Below are positions 6,509 through 14,125 of a DNA stretch of 18,787 nt, in pieces. Each line of letters begins with the position of its first letter. Position 1 is the stretch's first letter. The stretch covers positions 1-18,787 of the forward strand of contig JAEZCS010000020.1 of the NCBI GenBank assembly GCA_023433445.1, in the 5' to 3' direction. The notes under the pieces were generated by a model that was not told where the DNA came from, ran no database searches, and saw only the letters and a program-made list of their open reading frames with translations. Origin of the DNA: Pseudomonadota bacterium. GTDB taxonomy: Bacteria > Pseudomonadota > Alphaproteobacteria > Sphingomonadales > Sphingomonadaceae. Made by a program: the position numbers and the translations under genes.

Positions 6509-7273
6509 ATGACGAAGATCGGAATATTCGGGGCGGCAGGCCGCATGGGGCGCGCGATCGCTCAGGTCGCCGTCGAAGCGGGGCAGACGATCAGCGGTGG
6601 GACGGATCGCGAAGGAAGCGGTGATCTGCTGCCGGGATTACCTATCTCCACGGATGCACTCGCCCTGGTCGAAGCCAGCGACGTGCTCATCGACTTTTCC
6701 GTTCCCGGCGCCCTCGCCGCACATCTTGATGCCTGCGTTGCCGGGGGGAAGCCCGTGCTGGTCGGCACCACCGGGCTTGAGCAGGCGCACCATGAGCTGA
6801 TCGACAGCGCCGCGGAGAAAATTCCCGTGCTGCAGACGGGAAACACGTCGCTCGGCGTCAACCTGCTGGCGGCGCTCGTCGAGCAGGCGGCCGCACGCCT
6901 GGGCGACGACTGGGACATTGAAATTGTGGAGATGCACCACCGTCATAAGGTTGATGCGCCTTCCGGCACTGCCCTTCTTCTGGGGAACGCGGCGGCGCAT
7001 GGACGAGGGATCGATCTTGCGACCCACAGCGAAAGAGGGCGTGACGGGATCACTGGCCCGCGCGCGCAGGGAGCAATAGGGTTCGCAGCGCTTCGTGGCG
7101 GATCGGTGGCGGGCGACCATCAGGTGATTTTCGCTGCGGATGGCGAACGTATTGAACTTGGCCATCGCGCCGAAAGCCGGGTCATTTTCGCGCGTGGCGC
7201 TGTAAAGGGCGCGGGCTGGCTGATCGGCCAGCCTGCCGGGCGCTATGACATGAAGGCGGTGCTTGGCCTTTGA
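6509..7273 (+). CDS. dapB: 4-hydroxy-tetrahydrodipicolinate reductase
   Basis: Reduces the DapA product to tetrahydrodipicolinate with NAD(P)H, a step to lysine and meso-diaminopimelate for peptidoglycan. The nucleotide-binding loop GAAGRMG is at residues 8-14. The signature EMHHRHKVDAPSGTA (141-155) contains catalytic His143 and Lys147. GTTGL (86-90) and the C-terminal GRYDMKAVLGL fit the family. The 254-residue length is slightly short but usual for alphaproteobacteria. The start is the ATG at 6509, preceded by AGGGGTGAG; an in-frame GTG at 6497 is a minor alternative, and the frame further upstream is antisense to cobB and not coding. nth follows after seven bases, so the two are probably co-transcribed. 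No convincing promoter was seen in 6405-6508. Confidence 0.97.
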   Translation: MTKIGIFGAAGRMGRAIAQVAVEAGQTISGGTDREGSGDLLPGLPISTDALALVEASDVLIDFSVPGALAAHLDACVAGGKPVLVGTTGLEQAHHELIDSAAEKIPVLQTGNTSLGVNLLAALVEQAAARLGDDWDIEIVEMHHRHKVDAPSGTALLLGNAAAHGRGIDLATHSERGRDGITGPRAQGAIGFAALRGGSVAGDHQVIFAADGERIELGHRAESRVIFARGAVKGAGWLIGQPAGRYDMKAVLGL

Positions 7274-7280
7274 TCCGGCG

Positions 7281-7940
7281 ATGAAAAAGGATCAGATCTT
7301 CGAATTCTTCAGCCGCCTTGCGGAGGCCAATCCGGCTCCCCGGACGGAACTGGAATATGGCAATGACTATCAGCTTCTGGTCGCGGTCGTCCTTTCCGCG
7401 CAGGCAACGGACGTGGGTGTCAACAAGGCAACGCGCGCCCTTTTTAAGCAGGTGGAGACGCCTGCCGAGATGGTGGCTCTTGGTGAAGACGGACTGAAGC
7501 AGCACATCAAGACGATCGGCTTGTTCAACGCCAAGGCCAAGAATGTCATTGCCCTTTCAGAGATACTCGCGCACGATTTCGGCGGCGAAGTCCCGCAGGA
7601 CCGCGATGTGCTGACCACGCTGCCGGGGGTCGGCCGGAAAACCGCGAATGTCGTGATGAATACCGCTTTCGGTCACGAAACCTTCGCGGTGGACACGCAT
7701 ATCTTTCGCGTCGGTAATCGCACCGGCCTTGCGCCCGGAAAAACGCCTCTCGCAGTTGAGCAAAAGCTGGAAAAGCGAGTGCCCGGTCCGTTTCGCCGGG
7801 ATGCGCATCATTGGCTCATCCTACACGGCCGCTATGTCTGCAAGGCACGGCGCCCTGAATGCTGGCGCTGCCTCGTCATCGATCTGTGCCGATACAAACC
7901 CAAGACCCCTGCTCCCAAAGCCGCACTAAAAATCGGGTGA
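7281..7940 (+). CDS. nth: Endonuclease III (DNA glycosylase/AP lyase)
   Basis: Removes oxidised pyrimidines and nicks the abasic site in base-excision repair. It has the HhH-GPD fold with LPGVGRKTANV carrying catalytic Lys120, then VDTHIFRV carrying Asp138. The [4Fe-4S] ligands are C187-X6-C194-X2-C197-X5-C203. All of these carry exactly the E. coli residue numbers when the ATG at 7281 is the start, which is why I prefer it to the in-frame TTG at 7263 that overlaps dapB. The ribosome binding site before 7281 is weak, consistent with coupling to dapB seven bases upstream. The C-terminal tail is basic and Pro/Lys-rich. Confidence 0.97.
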   Translation: MKKDQIFEFFSRLAEANPAPRTELEYGNDYQLLVAVVLSAQATDVGVNKATRALFKQVETPAEMVALGEDGLKQHIKTIGLFNAKAKNVIALSEILAHDFGGEVPQDRDVLTTLPGVGRKTANVVMNTAFGHETFAVDTHIFRVGNRTGLAPGKTPLAVEQKLEKRVPGPFRRDAHHWLILHGRYVCKARRPECWRCLVIDLCRYKPKTPAPKAALKIG

Positions 7941-8043
7941 CCGTTCGCCATTATCGTGCGGTTCAGCCAAGCTATGCTAATCGACAGGCGGAACGCGTCT
8001 TTTGTCGACGTGTTATCCGTGACAATAATGTGGAGAGACAAGC

Positions 8044-8430
8044 ATGTCCGTCCCTGTTTCCCCTGCACTGAGGCTGGGTGTCGCCGTCGCCCTCATGTCC
8101 ATGGTTGCCCCGGCCACCGCCAAGACGCAGCCCGATAATCTGGTAGCTGACGGCAAGCCTGTCGACTGCATACAGATAAACACGATCCGGCAGACCAATG
8201 TGCGGGATGATCGGACGATCGATTTCATCCTCAACGGCAACAAAGTGTATCGGAACACCTTGCCCAACAGCTGCCCCAGCCTGGGCTTTGAGCGCCGCTT
8301 CATGTACAGGACGAGCCTTTCGCAGCTCTGTTCCGTGGATGTTGTCACGGTATTGCACAACTCACCCAACCTGATGCCAGGTGCGAGTTGTGGGCTCGGC
8401 GAGTTTCAACCCATGAAGAAGGTCAAATAG
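8044..8430 (+). CDS. Small exported cysteine-containing protein (probably DUF6491 family)
   Basis: A 128-residue protein with a Sec signal peptide: a hydrophobic stretch at about 9-24, then ATA before Lys27 as the likely cleavage site. The mature part has four cysteines (42, 77, 96, 116), enough for two disulfides in the periplasm. The pattern CIQINTI, then VRDDRTIDF, YRNTLPNSCP, LCSVDVVTVL and CGLGEF resembles, from memory, the DUF6491 family of small sphingomonad proteins; that name is tentative and no function is known. GGAGAG lies eight bases before the ATG at 8044. The 103-base gap after nth holds no promoter I can defend. It is probably a single gene. Confidence 0.85.
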   Translation: MSVPVSPALRLGVAVALMSMVAPATAKTQPDNLVADGKPVDCIQINTIRQTNVRDDRTIDFILNGNKVYRNTLPNSCPSLGFERRFMYRTSLSQLCSVDVVTVLHNSPNLMPGASCGLGEFQPMKKVK

Positions 8431-8446
8431 TCGGCGCCTCGCCATT

Positions 8447-8496
8447 TTGGTGCTGGCGTCAGCAGTTCTGCTTTGCTAAGCGGCGCTTCGCACCAA
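8447..8496 (+). other. Long inverted repeat between exported-protein gene and tRNA-Arg
   Basis: TTGGTGC (8447-8453) pairs with GCACCAA (8490-8496), enclosing AGCAG-TT-CTGCT (8461-8472). There is no T run after it. It could act as a factor-dependent terminator for the upstream gene or fold the 5' flank of the tRNA precursor; no tRNA promoter is clear by eye. Confidence 0.3.
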
Positions 8497-8503
8497 GCGA
8501 TGC

Positions 8504-8580
8504 GCACCCATAGCTCAGCTGGATAGAGCGTTGCCCTCCGAAGGCAAAGGCCAGAGGTTCGAATCCTCTTGGGTGCGCCA
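8504..8580 (+). tRNA. tRNA-Arg (anticodon CCG)
   Basis: A 77-base cloverleaf with encoded CCA. The acceptor stem is GCACCCA with TGGGTGC, discriminator G, then CCA. The D arm AGCTCAGCTGGATAGAGC is standard. The anticodon stem TTGCC/GGCAA encloses CTCCGAA, giving anticodon CCG for the CGG arginine codon. The T arm AGAGGTTCGAATCCTCT is canonical. Confidence 0.98.
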
Positions 8581-8788
8581 TTTCTCCACTTTTGCCAGCA
8601 CAGCCCGCTCATGATCCAGCAGATATTGCTTGGTCTTCAGTCCGCCAGCAATGCCGGTGAGCGCATCCGTTGAACCAATGACCCGGTTTACATGACGCGG
8701 GTTATCGTTGTCCCAAAATAGCGCAGCAAGGCCCGCGTCGCTCACTACCATGTTGAGATCGCCAACCGGTGACAAAGGCGAAAGTCAT
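8581..8788 (-). pseudogene. ogt: Relic of O6-methylguanine-DNA methyltransferase (ogt), internally deleted and frameshifted
   Basis: The minus strand encodes the family N terminus SPVGDLNMVVSDAGLAALFW directly joined, in frame, to the family C terminus RVIGSTDALTGIAGG and the following LKTKQYLLDHE. The joint is at NPRHV-NRVIG. The middle of the protein, some 80-90 residues in intact relatives and including the PCHRV active-site cysteine, is missing. The plausible start ATG at 8788 (MTFAFV, after GAGGGG) is in a different frame from SPVGDL, so there is also a frameshift near codon 6. The frame lacks its own stop and reads into the antisense of tRNA-Arg, whose CCA end is at 8580. It lies 91 bases after the M16 peptidase gene on the same strand. 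A working repair protein cannot be made. Confidence 0.8.
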
Positions 8789-8879
8789 GGCGCGGCCCCT
8801 CTGTTGACGAATGGCCGCAGCATTCCCTGCCTTGTCCGGCATTGGCTTCCTGCTTCTTGCCGCCAAAGCAACTCCCGTT

Positions 8880-11777
8880 TCAGCGCGCTTCCACACCTTC
8901 GGGCAGCACGACAGCCGACCAACTCTCGCCCGGCACCAGATATTTGGCGGCGAGCGCTTGAAGCTGGGCGGGCGTGACTGAAAGCATGTCCGTTGCCATG
9001 GTCCGCATTGCCTGCACATATTGCGGGTTCTGAGTCGCGCCCTCCATCTGGTTCCTCCAGAAGGCGTTGCCTGTGCTCGCCCGCATGAGAAGCTGGCGCA
9101 TCGGAGCGACAGCTCGCTGCAATTCATCATCATTCACCGGATTTTTCGCGAGGTCGGCGGCGGTATCCTTCACTACGCCGTAGAAATAATTGATGCGGTC
9201 GGGCCGGACCTGACTTGTCACCAGAATGTAGCCGCCGCTTTCATAAGAGAAGGGCCAATTATTCTGCACGCTGGGGGAATAGGCGGCACCTTCTGTCGAT
9301 CTCAACCGGTCGAACAGGCGATCATTGAAAATCTGGGTCAAGATTTCGAGCTGCCGCGCTTCCTTCGTGAGCGTGAAGCCGCCCGCTGTAGGCCACGCCA
9401 TGACGGCGGCGGCCTGCTCCTTGTCGCCCTTGTGACGCAGAACCACAGGCGTCGAGACAGGAGCGGGGAAGCGCATCTGCTTGTTCACAGCAGGAACGGG
9501 GATTTCCGGCCTCGGCGGCAGGGCACCGAAAGTCGCTGCTACGGCCTCGATGGCCTCATCCGGCTTCACCTGCCCGAAGATCTGCACCTCGATCGGGCCC
9601 GATGCGAGCAGCGGCTCCCAGGTTGCGCGGAATGCCTGAGGAGTCAGCGCTTCGATTTCCTCGCGCGATGGGGTGCGGAAACGCACATCCTTGTCGTGCA
9701 GCAACCAATTGAGATCGCGCGCCAGCACGGAATCCGGTGCGCGGCCCATTGCATCATAAGCGACGGCGGCGCCCGTCTTCACGCGAGCGATCGGCGCCGG
9801 GTCCCAACCGGGCGCTGCCAATTTCGTCGCGAACAGTTGCAGTTGATCCCGATAATCGGCGGGACGTGTGACGGCCTGCATTTCGAATGCGTCATCGTCG
9901 ATGGAGAAGTCCATCCCCATGCGACGGCCGTTCGTGAGGTCATCCAACTCACGCTGACCAAGCTTGCCGATGCCGCTCGCCACCAGCGCATAGTTTGCCG
10001 CCCAACCCGGAACCGGCTTGGTCGGCGAAAATGCCTGCTGCCCATGACCGAAGCGAACATTGATCCGGACCTTCTCCGTTTCCGCGTCATTAGCGAACAA
10101 GGTGAGTTTCACGCCGTTGGCAAAGGCAATGCTCTCCATGCCAGGAAGCCCGACCTGTGTCCTGGAGACCACCTTCCCCGGCGCCCCAAGCTTCGGCAAA
10201 TCGGCCATGGTGATCGCCTTGTCCGCCAGTCTCGCATTGGTGGCCGCCTTGACGGGCGCGGCTACGGCGGCTGCGAGCTTTGCGTCTGCCCCGGGGACAA
10301 GCTTCCCTGTGATCAGCAGCGCGCGGAATACGCCAGCAGAGAACAGGCGGCGCGTGGAATCCAAAATCTTCTGGGGTGTCATGCCTGGTTTGCCGGACCG
10401 GAATATGTCGAGCGCGGCTTGAGGGCTGACCGTGGTTTCACGAATGTCGACGGCGCTCACAAGATCGCTGGCCTGCTTCGCACCAGCTTCCGTATCGGCA
10501 TTTTCGACCTGGATCGCGAGCGCGGTGTCGATCTGCGCATATTCGCGATCGATTTCCAACTGGCTGGGCGGGCTGGCCTTAGCATCCTCGATGATAGCTC
10601 GAACGTCGCCAAGCGCCTTTTCCCAATTTTCACCGGACGGGACGATCGTGACGAAAGTGCCATCCGTCGATCGGCTGACGTCCTGCTGATCGACGCTTGC
10701 CTGGATGAAGCTGCCGCCGCTGCGGGCAGCCTGTTCAAGGCGGCGGCTGATGATCTGCAGCGCCAGCATGTCCGTCAGCTTGTCCTGATTGTAGACTATC
10801 GTGTCCGCACGCGGCTTCCATGGTCGCAACCACGCCATGGTCAGGCCCGTTGGCACGCCCGGTTCGACGGCCACGCTGGTCGCGGGAGCCTTTGGATCAG
10901 GCTCACCGAAGTCGGGTAGCGCAGCCCCTTTCCCCGGAACCGACCAGGATGCGAAATTATCCTTGATCATCTGCTCGGCAACAGCGGGATCGATATCGCC
11001 TGCGATCGAGATCACGGCATTTTCCGGACGATACCAACGCTGATGGAAGGTTTCCATTCGTGCTGCGGTGGCGGCATTCAACGTAGCCAATGTTCCGATT
11101 GGGCTGCGATCGGCGAGAGGCTGACCGGCGAAGAAATGGCGGCGGCTCGCGTTGGAGATGCGCATCTGCGGCCCCTCGCCTTCACGTCGCTCAGCAAGCA
11201 CGACGGCACGCTCGGCCTCCACTGCGCTGTCCACGATATTGGGATCGGCCATCATGCCCGCGAGGATTTTCATGCTCTCACCGAGACTTGCCGGCGTCGC
11301 TTGCGGCAGGTCCAGCGCATAGGTCGTGCCGGTCGGCGTCGTTTGCGCATTGCTGTCGCTGCCGAAGGTGACGCCGAGCCGCTGCCATATCCGCTTGGAT
11401 TCACCATCGGGAACGTGGCGCGATCCGCGAAAGGTCAGATGCTCCATGAAATGCGCGTAACCCTGCTCCTCGGGCCGCTCCATCAGGGAGCCGACATCCA
11501 TGCGGAGCCGCACCGAGACCTGACCGGGCGGCACGCCATTATGGCGGACGGCATAGCGCAAGCCGTTAGGCAACGTGCCGAACCGCCAAGCCGGATCGAT
11601 GGGTACATCGCTATTTTCGTAGAGCCACGGCCTGACCTGTGCCTGGGTATCCCCGGCAGCCGTGGCCGATTTCGCTACGGCTGGATCGGTGCGTGCGGAG
11701 AGGGAGGCAGGCGAGCCCGACAGCAGCAACGCGATGACGGACAGCGAAACGGCAGGACGCCGGAAGGAAAAGCTCAT
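8880..11777 (-). CDS. Exported M16-family zinc metallopeptidase (pitrilysin/insulinase type)
   Basis: A 965-residue two-halved peptidase, likely periplasmic, that would cut peptides or small proteins. Residues 1-28 form a signal peptide (two Arg, a hydrophobic core, then SLSA). The inverted zinc motif HFMEH is at 109-113, with the third ligand Glu189 in VEAERAVVLAE, 76 residues after the second His as the family requires. The second half (from about residue 590) has no HxxEH but keeps the RSTEGAAYSP segment typical of the inactive, substrate-binding half. The start is the ATG at 11777 (MSFSFRRPAV); a TTG seven codons upstream would lengthen the signal peptide and lacks support. It follows the helicase gene on the same strand, separated by a hairpin. 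Substrate unknown. Confidence 0.94.
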   Translation of the reverse strand: MSFSFRRPAVSLSVIALLLSGSPASLSARTDPAVAKSATAAGDTQAQVRPWLYENSDVPIDPAWRFGTLPNGLRYAVRHNGVPPGQVSVRLRMDVGSLMERPEEQGYAHFMEHLTFRGSRHVPDGESKRIWQRLGVTFGSDSNAQTTPTGTTYALDLPQATPASLGESMKILAGMMADPNIVDSAVEAERAVVLAERREGEGPQMRISNASRRHFFAGQPLADRSPIGTLATLNAATAARMETFHQRWYRPENAVISIAGDIDPAVAEQMIKDNFASWSVPGKGAALPDFGEPDPKAPATSVAVEPGVPTGLTMAWLRPWKPRADTIVYNQDKLTDMLALQIISRRLEQAARSGGSFIQASVDQQDVSRSTDGTFVTIVPSGENWEKALGDVRAIIEDAKASPPSQLEIDREYAQIDTALAIQVENADTEAGAKQASDLVSAVDIRETTVSPQAALDIFRSGKPGMTPQKILDSTRRLFSAGVFRALLITGKLVPGADAKLAAAVAAPVKAATNARLADKAITMADLPKLGAPGKVVSRTQVGLPGMESIAFANGVKLTLFANDAETEKVRINVRFGHGQQAFSPTKPVPGWAANYALVASGIGKLGQRELDDLTNGRRMGMDFSIDDDAFEMQAVTRPADYRDQLQLFATKLAAPGWDPAPIARVKTGAAVAYDAMGRAPDSVLARDLNWLLHDKDVRFRTPSREEIEALTPQAFRATWEPLLASGPIEVQIFGQVKPDEAIEAVAATFGALPPRPEIPVPAVNKQMRFPAPVSTPVVLRHKGDKEQAAAVMAWPTAGGFTLTKEARQLEILTQIFNDRLFDRLRSTEGAAYSPSVQNNWPFSYESGGYILVTSQVRPDRINYFYGVVKDTAADLAKNPVNDDELQRAVAPMRQLLMRASTGNAFWRNQMEGATQNPQYVQAMRTMATDMLSVTPAQLQALAAKYLVPGESWSAVVLPEGVEAR

Positions 11778-11846
11778 GGCGTCATAGCCTAGAGCCAAAA
11801 TTCTGAATGGCTACTGACAAAGAGAATGAAAGCCCTCAGCCAAGTT

Positions 11847-11874
11847 CAGGATGGCGCAGCGCAGCGCCATCCTG
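11847..11874 (-). terminator. Perfect 11-bp inverted repeat after the helicase gene
   Basis: CAGGATGGCGC (11847-11857) and GCGCCATCCTG (11864-11874) pair perfectly around a six-base loop, eight bases after the helicase stop on the minus strand. No U run follows at once (a pyrimidine-rich CTTTCATTCTCTTT comes about 17 bases later). It may therefore be an mRNA 3'-end stabiliser or a weak terminator before the M16 gene. The rest of 11778-11846 shows no promoter I can defend. Confidence 0.55.
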
Positions 11875-11881
11875 TCGAACC

Positions 11882-13261
11882 TCAACGACTGCCGGTTTTC
11901 TGTACGGCGCCCTTATGCGCGCCGACGCCACTCCGATTCCGACGGAAGTTCTTCTTCGCAGGCTTGGCATCGCCGTCGGGGCGATGGGCGCGTTCGGCCG
12001 TGCCGCGCTGCTGCGGTTTTTGTTGATCCTGGTAACGGCGCTGACCTTCAGCGCGGCGTGCCTTTTGATCCGGCGTCTGCTCGCGCCCCTTGCGCTGCGG
12101 CGCAGCCTTGGGAAGATTACGAACGGCCTCAACGAAATTCTCAGGCAAAGGCACGATGTCGAGCTTCACCTTCGTGGTGCGCTCGATCGCCTTCAGATAG
12201 GGCCGCTCATCATCAGCCACGAAGCTGATCGCGACACCTTCCGCCCCTGCCCGCGCCGTGCGCCCGATGCGGTGGACATATTGTTCGGCCACGTTGGGAA
12301 GCTCAAAATTGATGACGTGGCTGACGCCGGACACGTCGATGCCGCGGGCAGCGATATCGGTGGCGACCAGCAGCTTCACATGGCCATGGCGGAACGCCTG
12401 GAGAGCCGTCGTGCGCTGCGCCTGGCTCTTATTGCCATGGATCGCGACGGCCTGAATGCCAGCGCCTTCAAGGAAGCGAACGACGCGATCGGCACCATGC
12501 TTGGTCCGGGTGAAGATCAAAGCGCGATCGATCGGCTCGTTGCGGATGGTGAGGTTGAGCAGCGCCTGCTTTTCTGCCTGATTGACGAAGGTCGCCTGCT
12601 GACGGACGCGCTCCGCCGTGGTGGACTGCGGTGCGACGCTGACCTTGGCCGGATTGTTCAGGAATTGCGCGGCCAGCGCTTCAATCTCGCCGGGCATGGT
12701 GGCGGAGAAGAAGAGGTTCTGCCGGTCTTTGGGCAACAGCTTGGCAATGCGCTTCAGCGGGTGGATGAAGCCCATGTCCATCATCTGGTCAGCTTCGTCG
12801 AGGACGAAGATTTCCGTATCCTTGATGGTGAAAGCACGCTGGTCGATCAGATCGAGGAGACGACCAGGCGTCGCCACAACGATGTCGACACCCCGACCGA
12901 GGGCCCGGATCTGTTTGTTGATGGGCACGCCGCCGAAGACCACTTCGACCGACAGCTTCATGAAGCGGCCATAGTCGCGGAAGCTCTGCGCGATCTGGGC
13001 AGCGAGTTCGCGGGTGGGGGAAAGGACGAGCATCCGGCAACCCTGAAGCGGTGTGGGCTTGGGATTCCGGGCGAAATAGTCGAGGCTGGGAAGCGCGAAG
13101 GCCGCTGTCTTGCCAGTGCCGGTTTGCGCGATGCCGCACAGATCCTTGCCCTGAAGCAGGACGGGGATCGCCTGAGTCTGGATGGGCGTGGGATTGGCGT
13201 AATTCTTGGCGGCGAGCGCCTTCAGGATGGGCTCGGCGAGACCAAGGTCGGTGAATTGCAT
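11882..13261 (-). CDS. DEAD-box ATP-dependent RNA helicase (RhlE-like)
   Basis: Unwinds short RNA duplexes, with likely roles in ribosome assembly, RNA turnover and cold adaptation. All core motifs are present, numbered from the chosen start: Q motif (FTDLGL 3-8, Gln28), I AQTGTGKT (45-52), Ia PTRELA (82-87), Ib TPGR (131-134), II DEAD (155-158), III SAT (186-188), V ARGID (305-309), VI HRIGRTARAG (330-339). A basic, Gln/Arg/Lys-rich disordered tail of about 75 residues follows, as in RhlE proteins. The start is the ATG at 13261 (MQFTDLGL), with GAGAG seven bases upstream. The frame stays open for 51 more codons to a TTG, but those residues do not resemble the family. The upstream leader is strongly structured. 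Confidence 0.95.
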   Translation of the reverse strand: MQFTDLGLAEPILKALAAKNYANPTPIQTQAIPVLLQGKDLCGIAQTGTGKTAAFALPSLDYFARNPKPTPLQGCRMLVLSPTRELAAQIAQSFRDYGRFMKLSVEVVFGGVPINKQIRALGRGVDIVVATPGRLLDLIDQRAFTIKDTEIFVLDEADQMMDMGFIHPLKRIAKLLPKDRQNLFFSATMPGEIEALAAQFLNNPAKVSVAPQSTTAERVRQQATFVNQAEKQALLNLTIRNEPIDRALIFTRTKHGADRVVRFLEGAGIQAVAIHGNKSQAQRTTALQAFRHGHVKLLVATDIAARGIDVSGVSHVINFELPNVAEQYVHRIGRTARAGAEGVAISFVADDERPYLKAIERTTKVKLDIVPLPENFVEAVRNLPKAAPQRKGREQTPDQKARRAEGQRRYQDQQKPQQRGTAERAHRPDGDAKPAKKNFRRNRSGVGAHKGAVQKTGSR

Positions 13262-13300
13262 GAATGAACTCTCGAAATAAAAAGGCTCAGGCGCCAAACG

Positions 13301-13347
13301 AGTTGCAGTTCGCAACTGGACGCAAAGCGGGTTGCGAAACGACCCGC
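13301..13347 (-). promoter_or_regulatory. Leader of helicase mRNA with mutually exclusive stems
   Basis: In the 281-base gap 13262-13542, the part nearest the helicase ATG holds three overlapping inverted repeats. AGTTGC (13301-13306) pairs with GCAACT (13312-13317). TTCGCAAC (13309-13316) pairs with GTTGCGAA (13331-13338). GCGGGT (13327-13332) pairs with ACCCGC (13342-13347). The middle stem shares bases with both others, so an RNA could switch between one central hairpin and two flanking ones. It lies 40-86 bases before the start codon. Further out, CCCTT/AAAGG around 13404-13418 is another small hairpin; I see no clear promoter and no gene in this gap. Confidence 0.45.
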
Positions 13348-13499
13348 GTGAATAGGGAAGCCTCAAAAGCTTGGCGCAGACTTTCATTGGCCGGCCCCGT
13401 AACCCCTTGTTCAAAGGGCCGGGACGATCACGCTGCCAATCGCTGATGGGCCATGAAGGCCGCCCGCTGCGCTAACGCCGCATATGCTTTCATTCATGC

Positions 13500-13531
13500 A
13501 AAAAAGCAAGGGCCCCGGCGAACGGAGCCCC
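13500..13531 (-). terminator. Rho-independent terminator of the split-barrel protein gene
   Basis: On the minus strand GGGGCTCCG pairs with CGGGGCCC (13510-13531, one bulge, a G-U pair, loop TTCGC-like) and is followed by TTGC and six Ts (13500-13505). It begins 12 bases after the stop of the gene ending at 13543. Confidence 0.75.
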
Positions 13532-13542
13532 ACAATGACAGG

Positions 13543-14013
13543 TTAGAGCGACACTTCCACATGCTTGCCGCGCATTTCGTCACGCACATCCCCGCCAAAA
13601 AGCTGCTTGAAGACACCGCCCAGCGACATATCCGCCCGCCAGATTTCCGCATGGCCAAGGTCAAATCGGAGCATGAGCAGGTTGGGATCCTCCCGCCCAC
13701 CGGGATACCAGGCTGCAACTTCGTGGGTCCAATAGCGGTCGATCACGGCCGGGTCGGTTTCCTCCACCAGCGTTCCGTCGATACAGGCGAAGAGATAATG
13801 ACCCTTGCCCGAAAACTGCGCCATCGCCGGCCCGCCGGCAGCGAGACGATTTGCTTTCGTCGTGTAGAACCAGAAGCAATGATTGGCGCCAGGATCGAGC
13901 TGCGCGGTCATGGGCAAGCTGTGTTCGTGCGAACCCTGCAAGCCAATCATCAGAAAGGGGCTTTCCGACAGCTCGGTCCAGAACCGATGGCGGATATCGG
14001 ACTCGTTGCTCAT
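13543..14013 (-). CDS. Pyridoxamine 5'-phosphate oxidase family (FMN split-barrel) protein, general-stress-protein-26-like
   Basis: A 156-residue single-domain split-barrel protein expected to bind FMN or a related flavin. Typical traits are FLMIGLQG (about 20-27), FWFYTTKANRLA (about 47-58) and, near the C terminus, AWYPGGREDPNLLMLRFD followed by AEIW. This pattern is that of the general stress protein 26 / YdaG group rather than true PdxH, which is longer and has different phosphate-binding residues. The reaction is unknown. The start is the ATG at 14013 with AGGAG seven bases upstream; ATGs at 14019 and 14031 are crowded against that site. It is divergent from nfuA and closed by its own terminator. 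Confidence 0.87.
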   Translation of the reverse strand: MSNESDIRHRFWTELSESPFLMIGLQGSHEHSLPMTAQLDPGANHCFWFYTTKANRLAAGGPAMAQFSGKGHYLFACIDGTLVEETDPAVIDRYWTHEVAAWYPGGREDPNLLMLRFDLGHAEIWRADMSLGGVFKQLFGGDVRDEMRGKHVEVSL

Positions 14014-14085
14014 CCTCATTCTCCTGTTCATCAAAACATGAGATTAATCGTCAGCCGATAGCGAAGTTCCCCAAAAGCCTGTCAG

Positions 14086-14109
14086 GAAGCTTGATCTTGC
14101 GCAAGCTTC
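14086..14109. promoter_or_regulatory. Nested palindromes upstream of nfuA
   Basis: GAAGCTTG (14086-14093) and CAAGCTTC (14102-14109) form a perfect 8-bp inverted repeat with an 8-base centre. The perfect palindrome CTTGCGCAAG (14096-14105) overlaps its right arm. The element lies 16 bases before the nfuA ATG, in the gap divergent to the split-barrel gene. It could be an operator or an RNA hairpin; I do not recognise a known iron-regulator box in it. Confidence 0.4.
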
Positions 14110-14125
14110 TCTCCACATAACGGCC

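Noticed and set aside
8004..8028. A possible EcfG promoter (GGAAC then CGTG) before the small exported protein
   Set aside because: GGAAC at about 7991 is followed by CGTG after only 14 bases, too short for the GGAAC-N16/17-CGTT pattern.
9021..10919. A 632-codon open frame on the plus strand opposite the M16 peptidase
   Set aside because: The product is rich in Arg, His and Gly without family motifs, while the minus-strand frame has the HxxEH motif, the third zinc ligand and a signal peptide.
11807..13267. A 486-codon open frame opposite the DEAD-box helicase
   Set aside because: All nine-odd helicase motifs are on the minus strand; the plus-strand product is a shadow.
13262..13414. An N-terminal extension of 51 residues on the helicase
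   Set aside because: It would start with TTG, has no family similarity and covers the structured leader; MQFTDLGL is the normal start.
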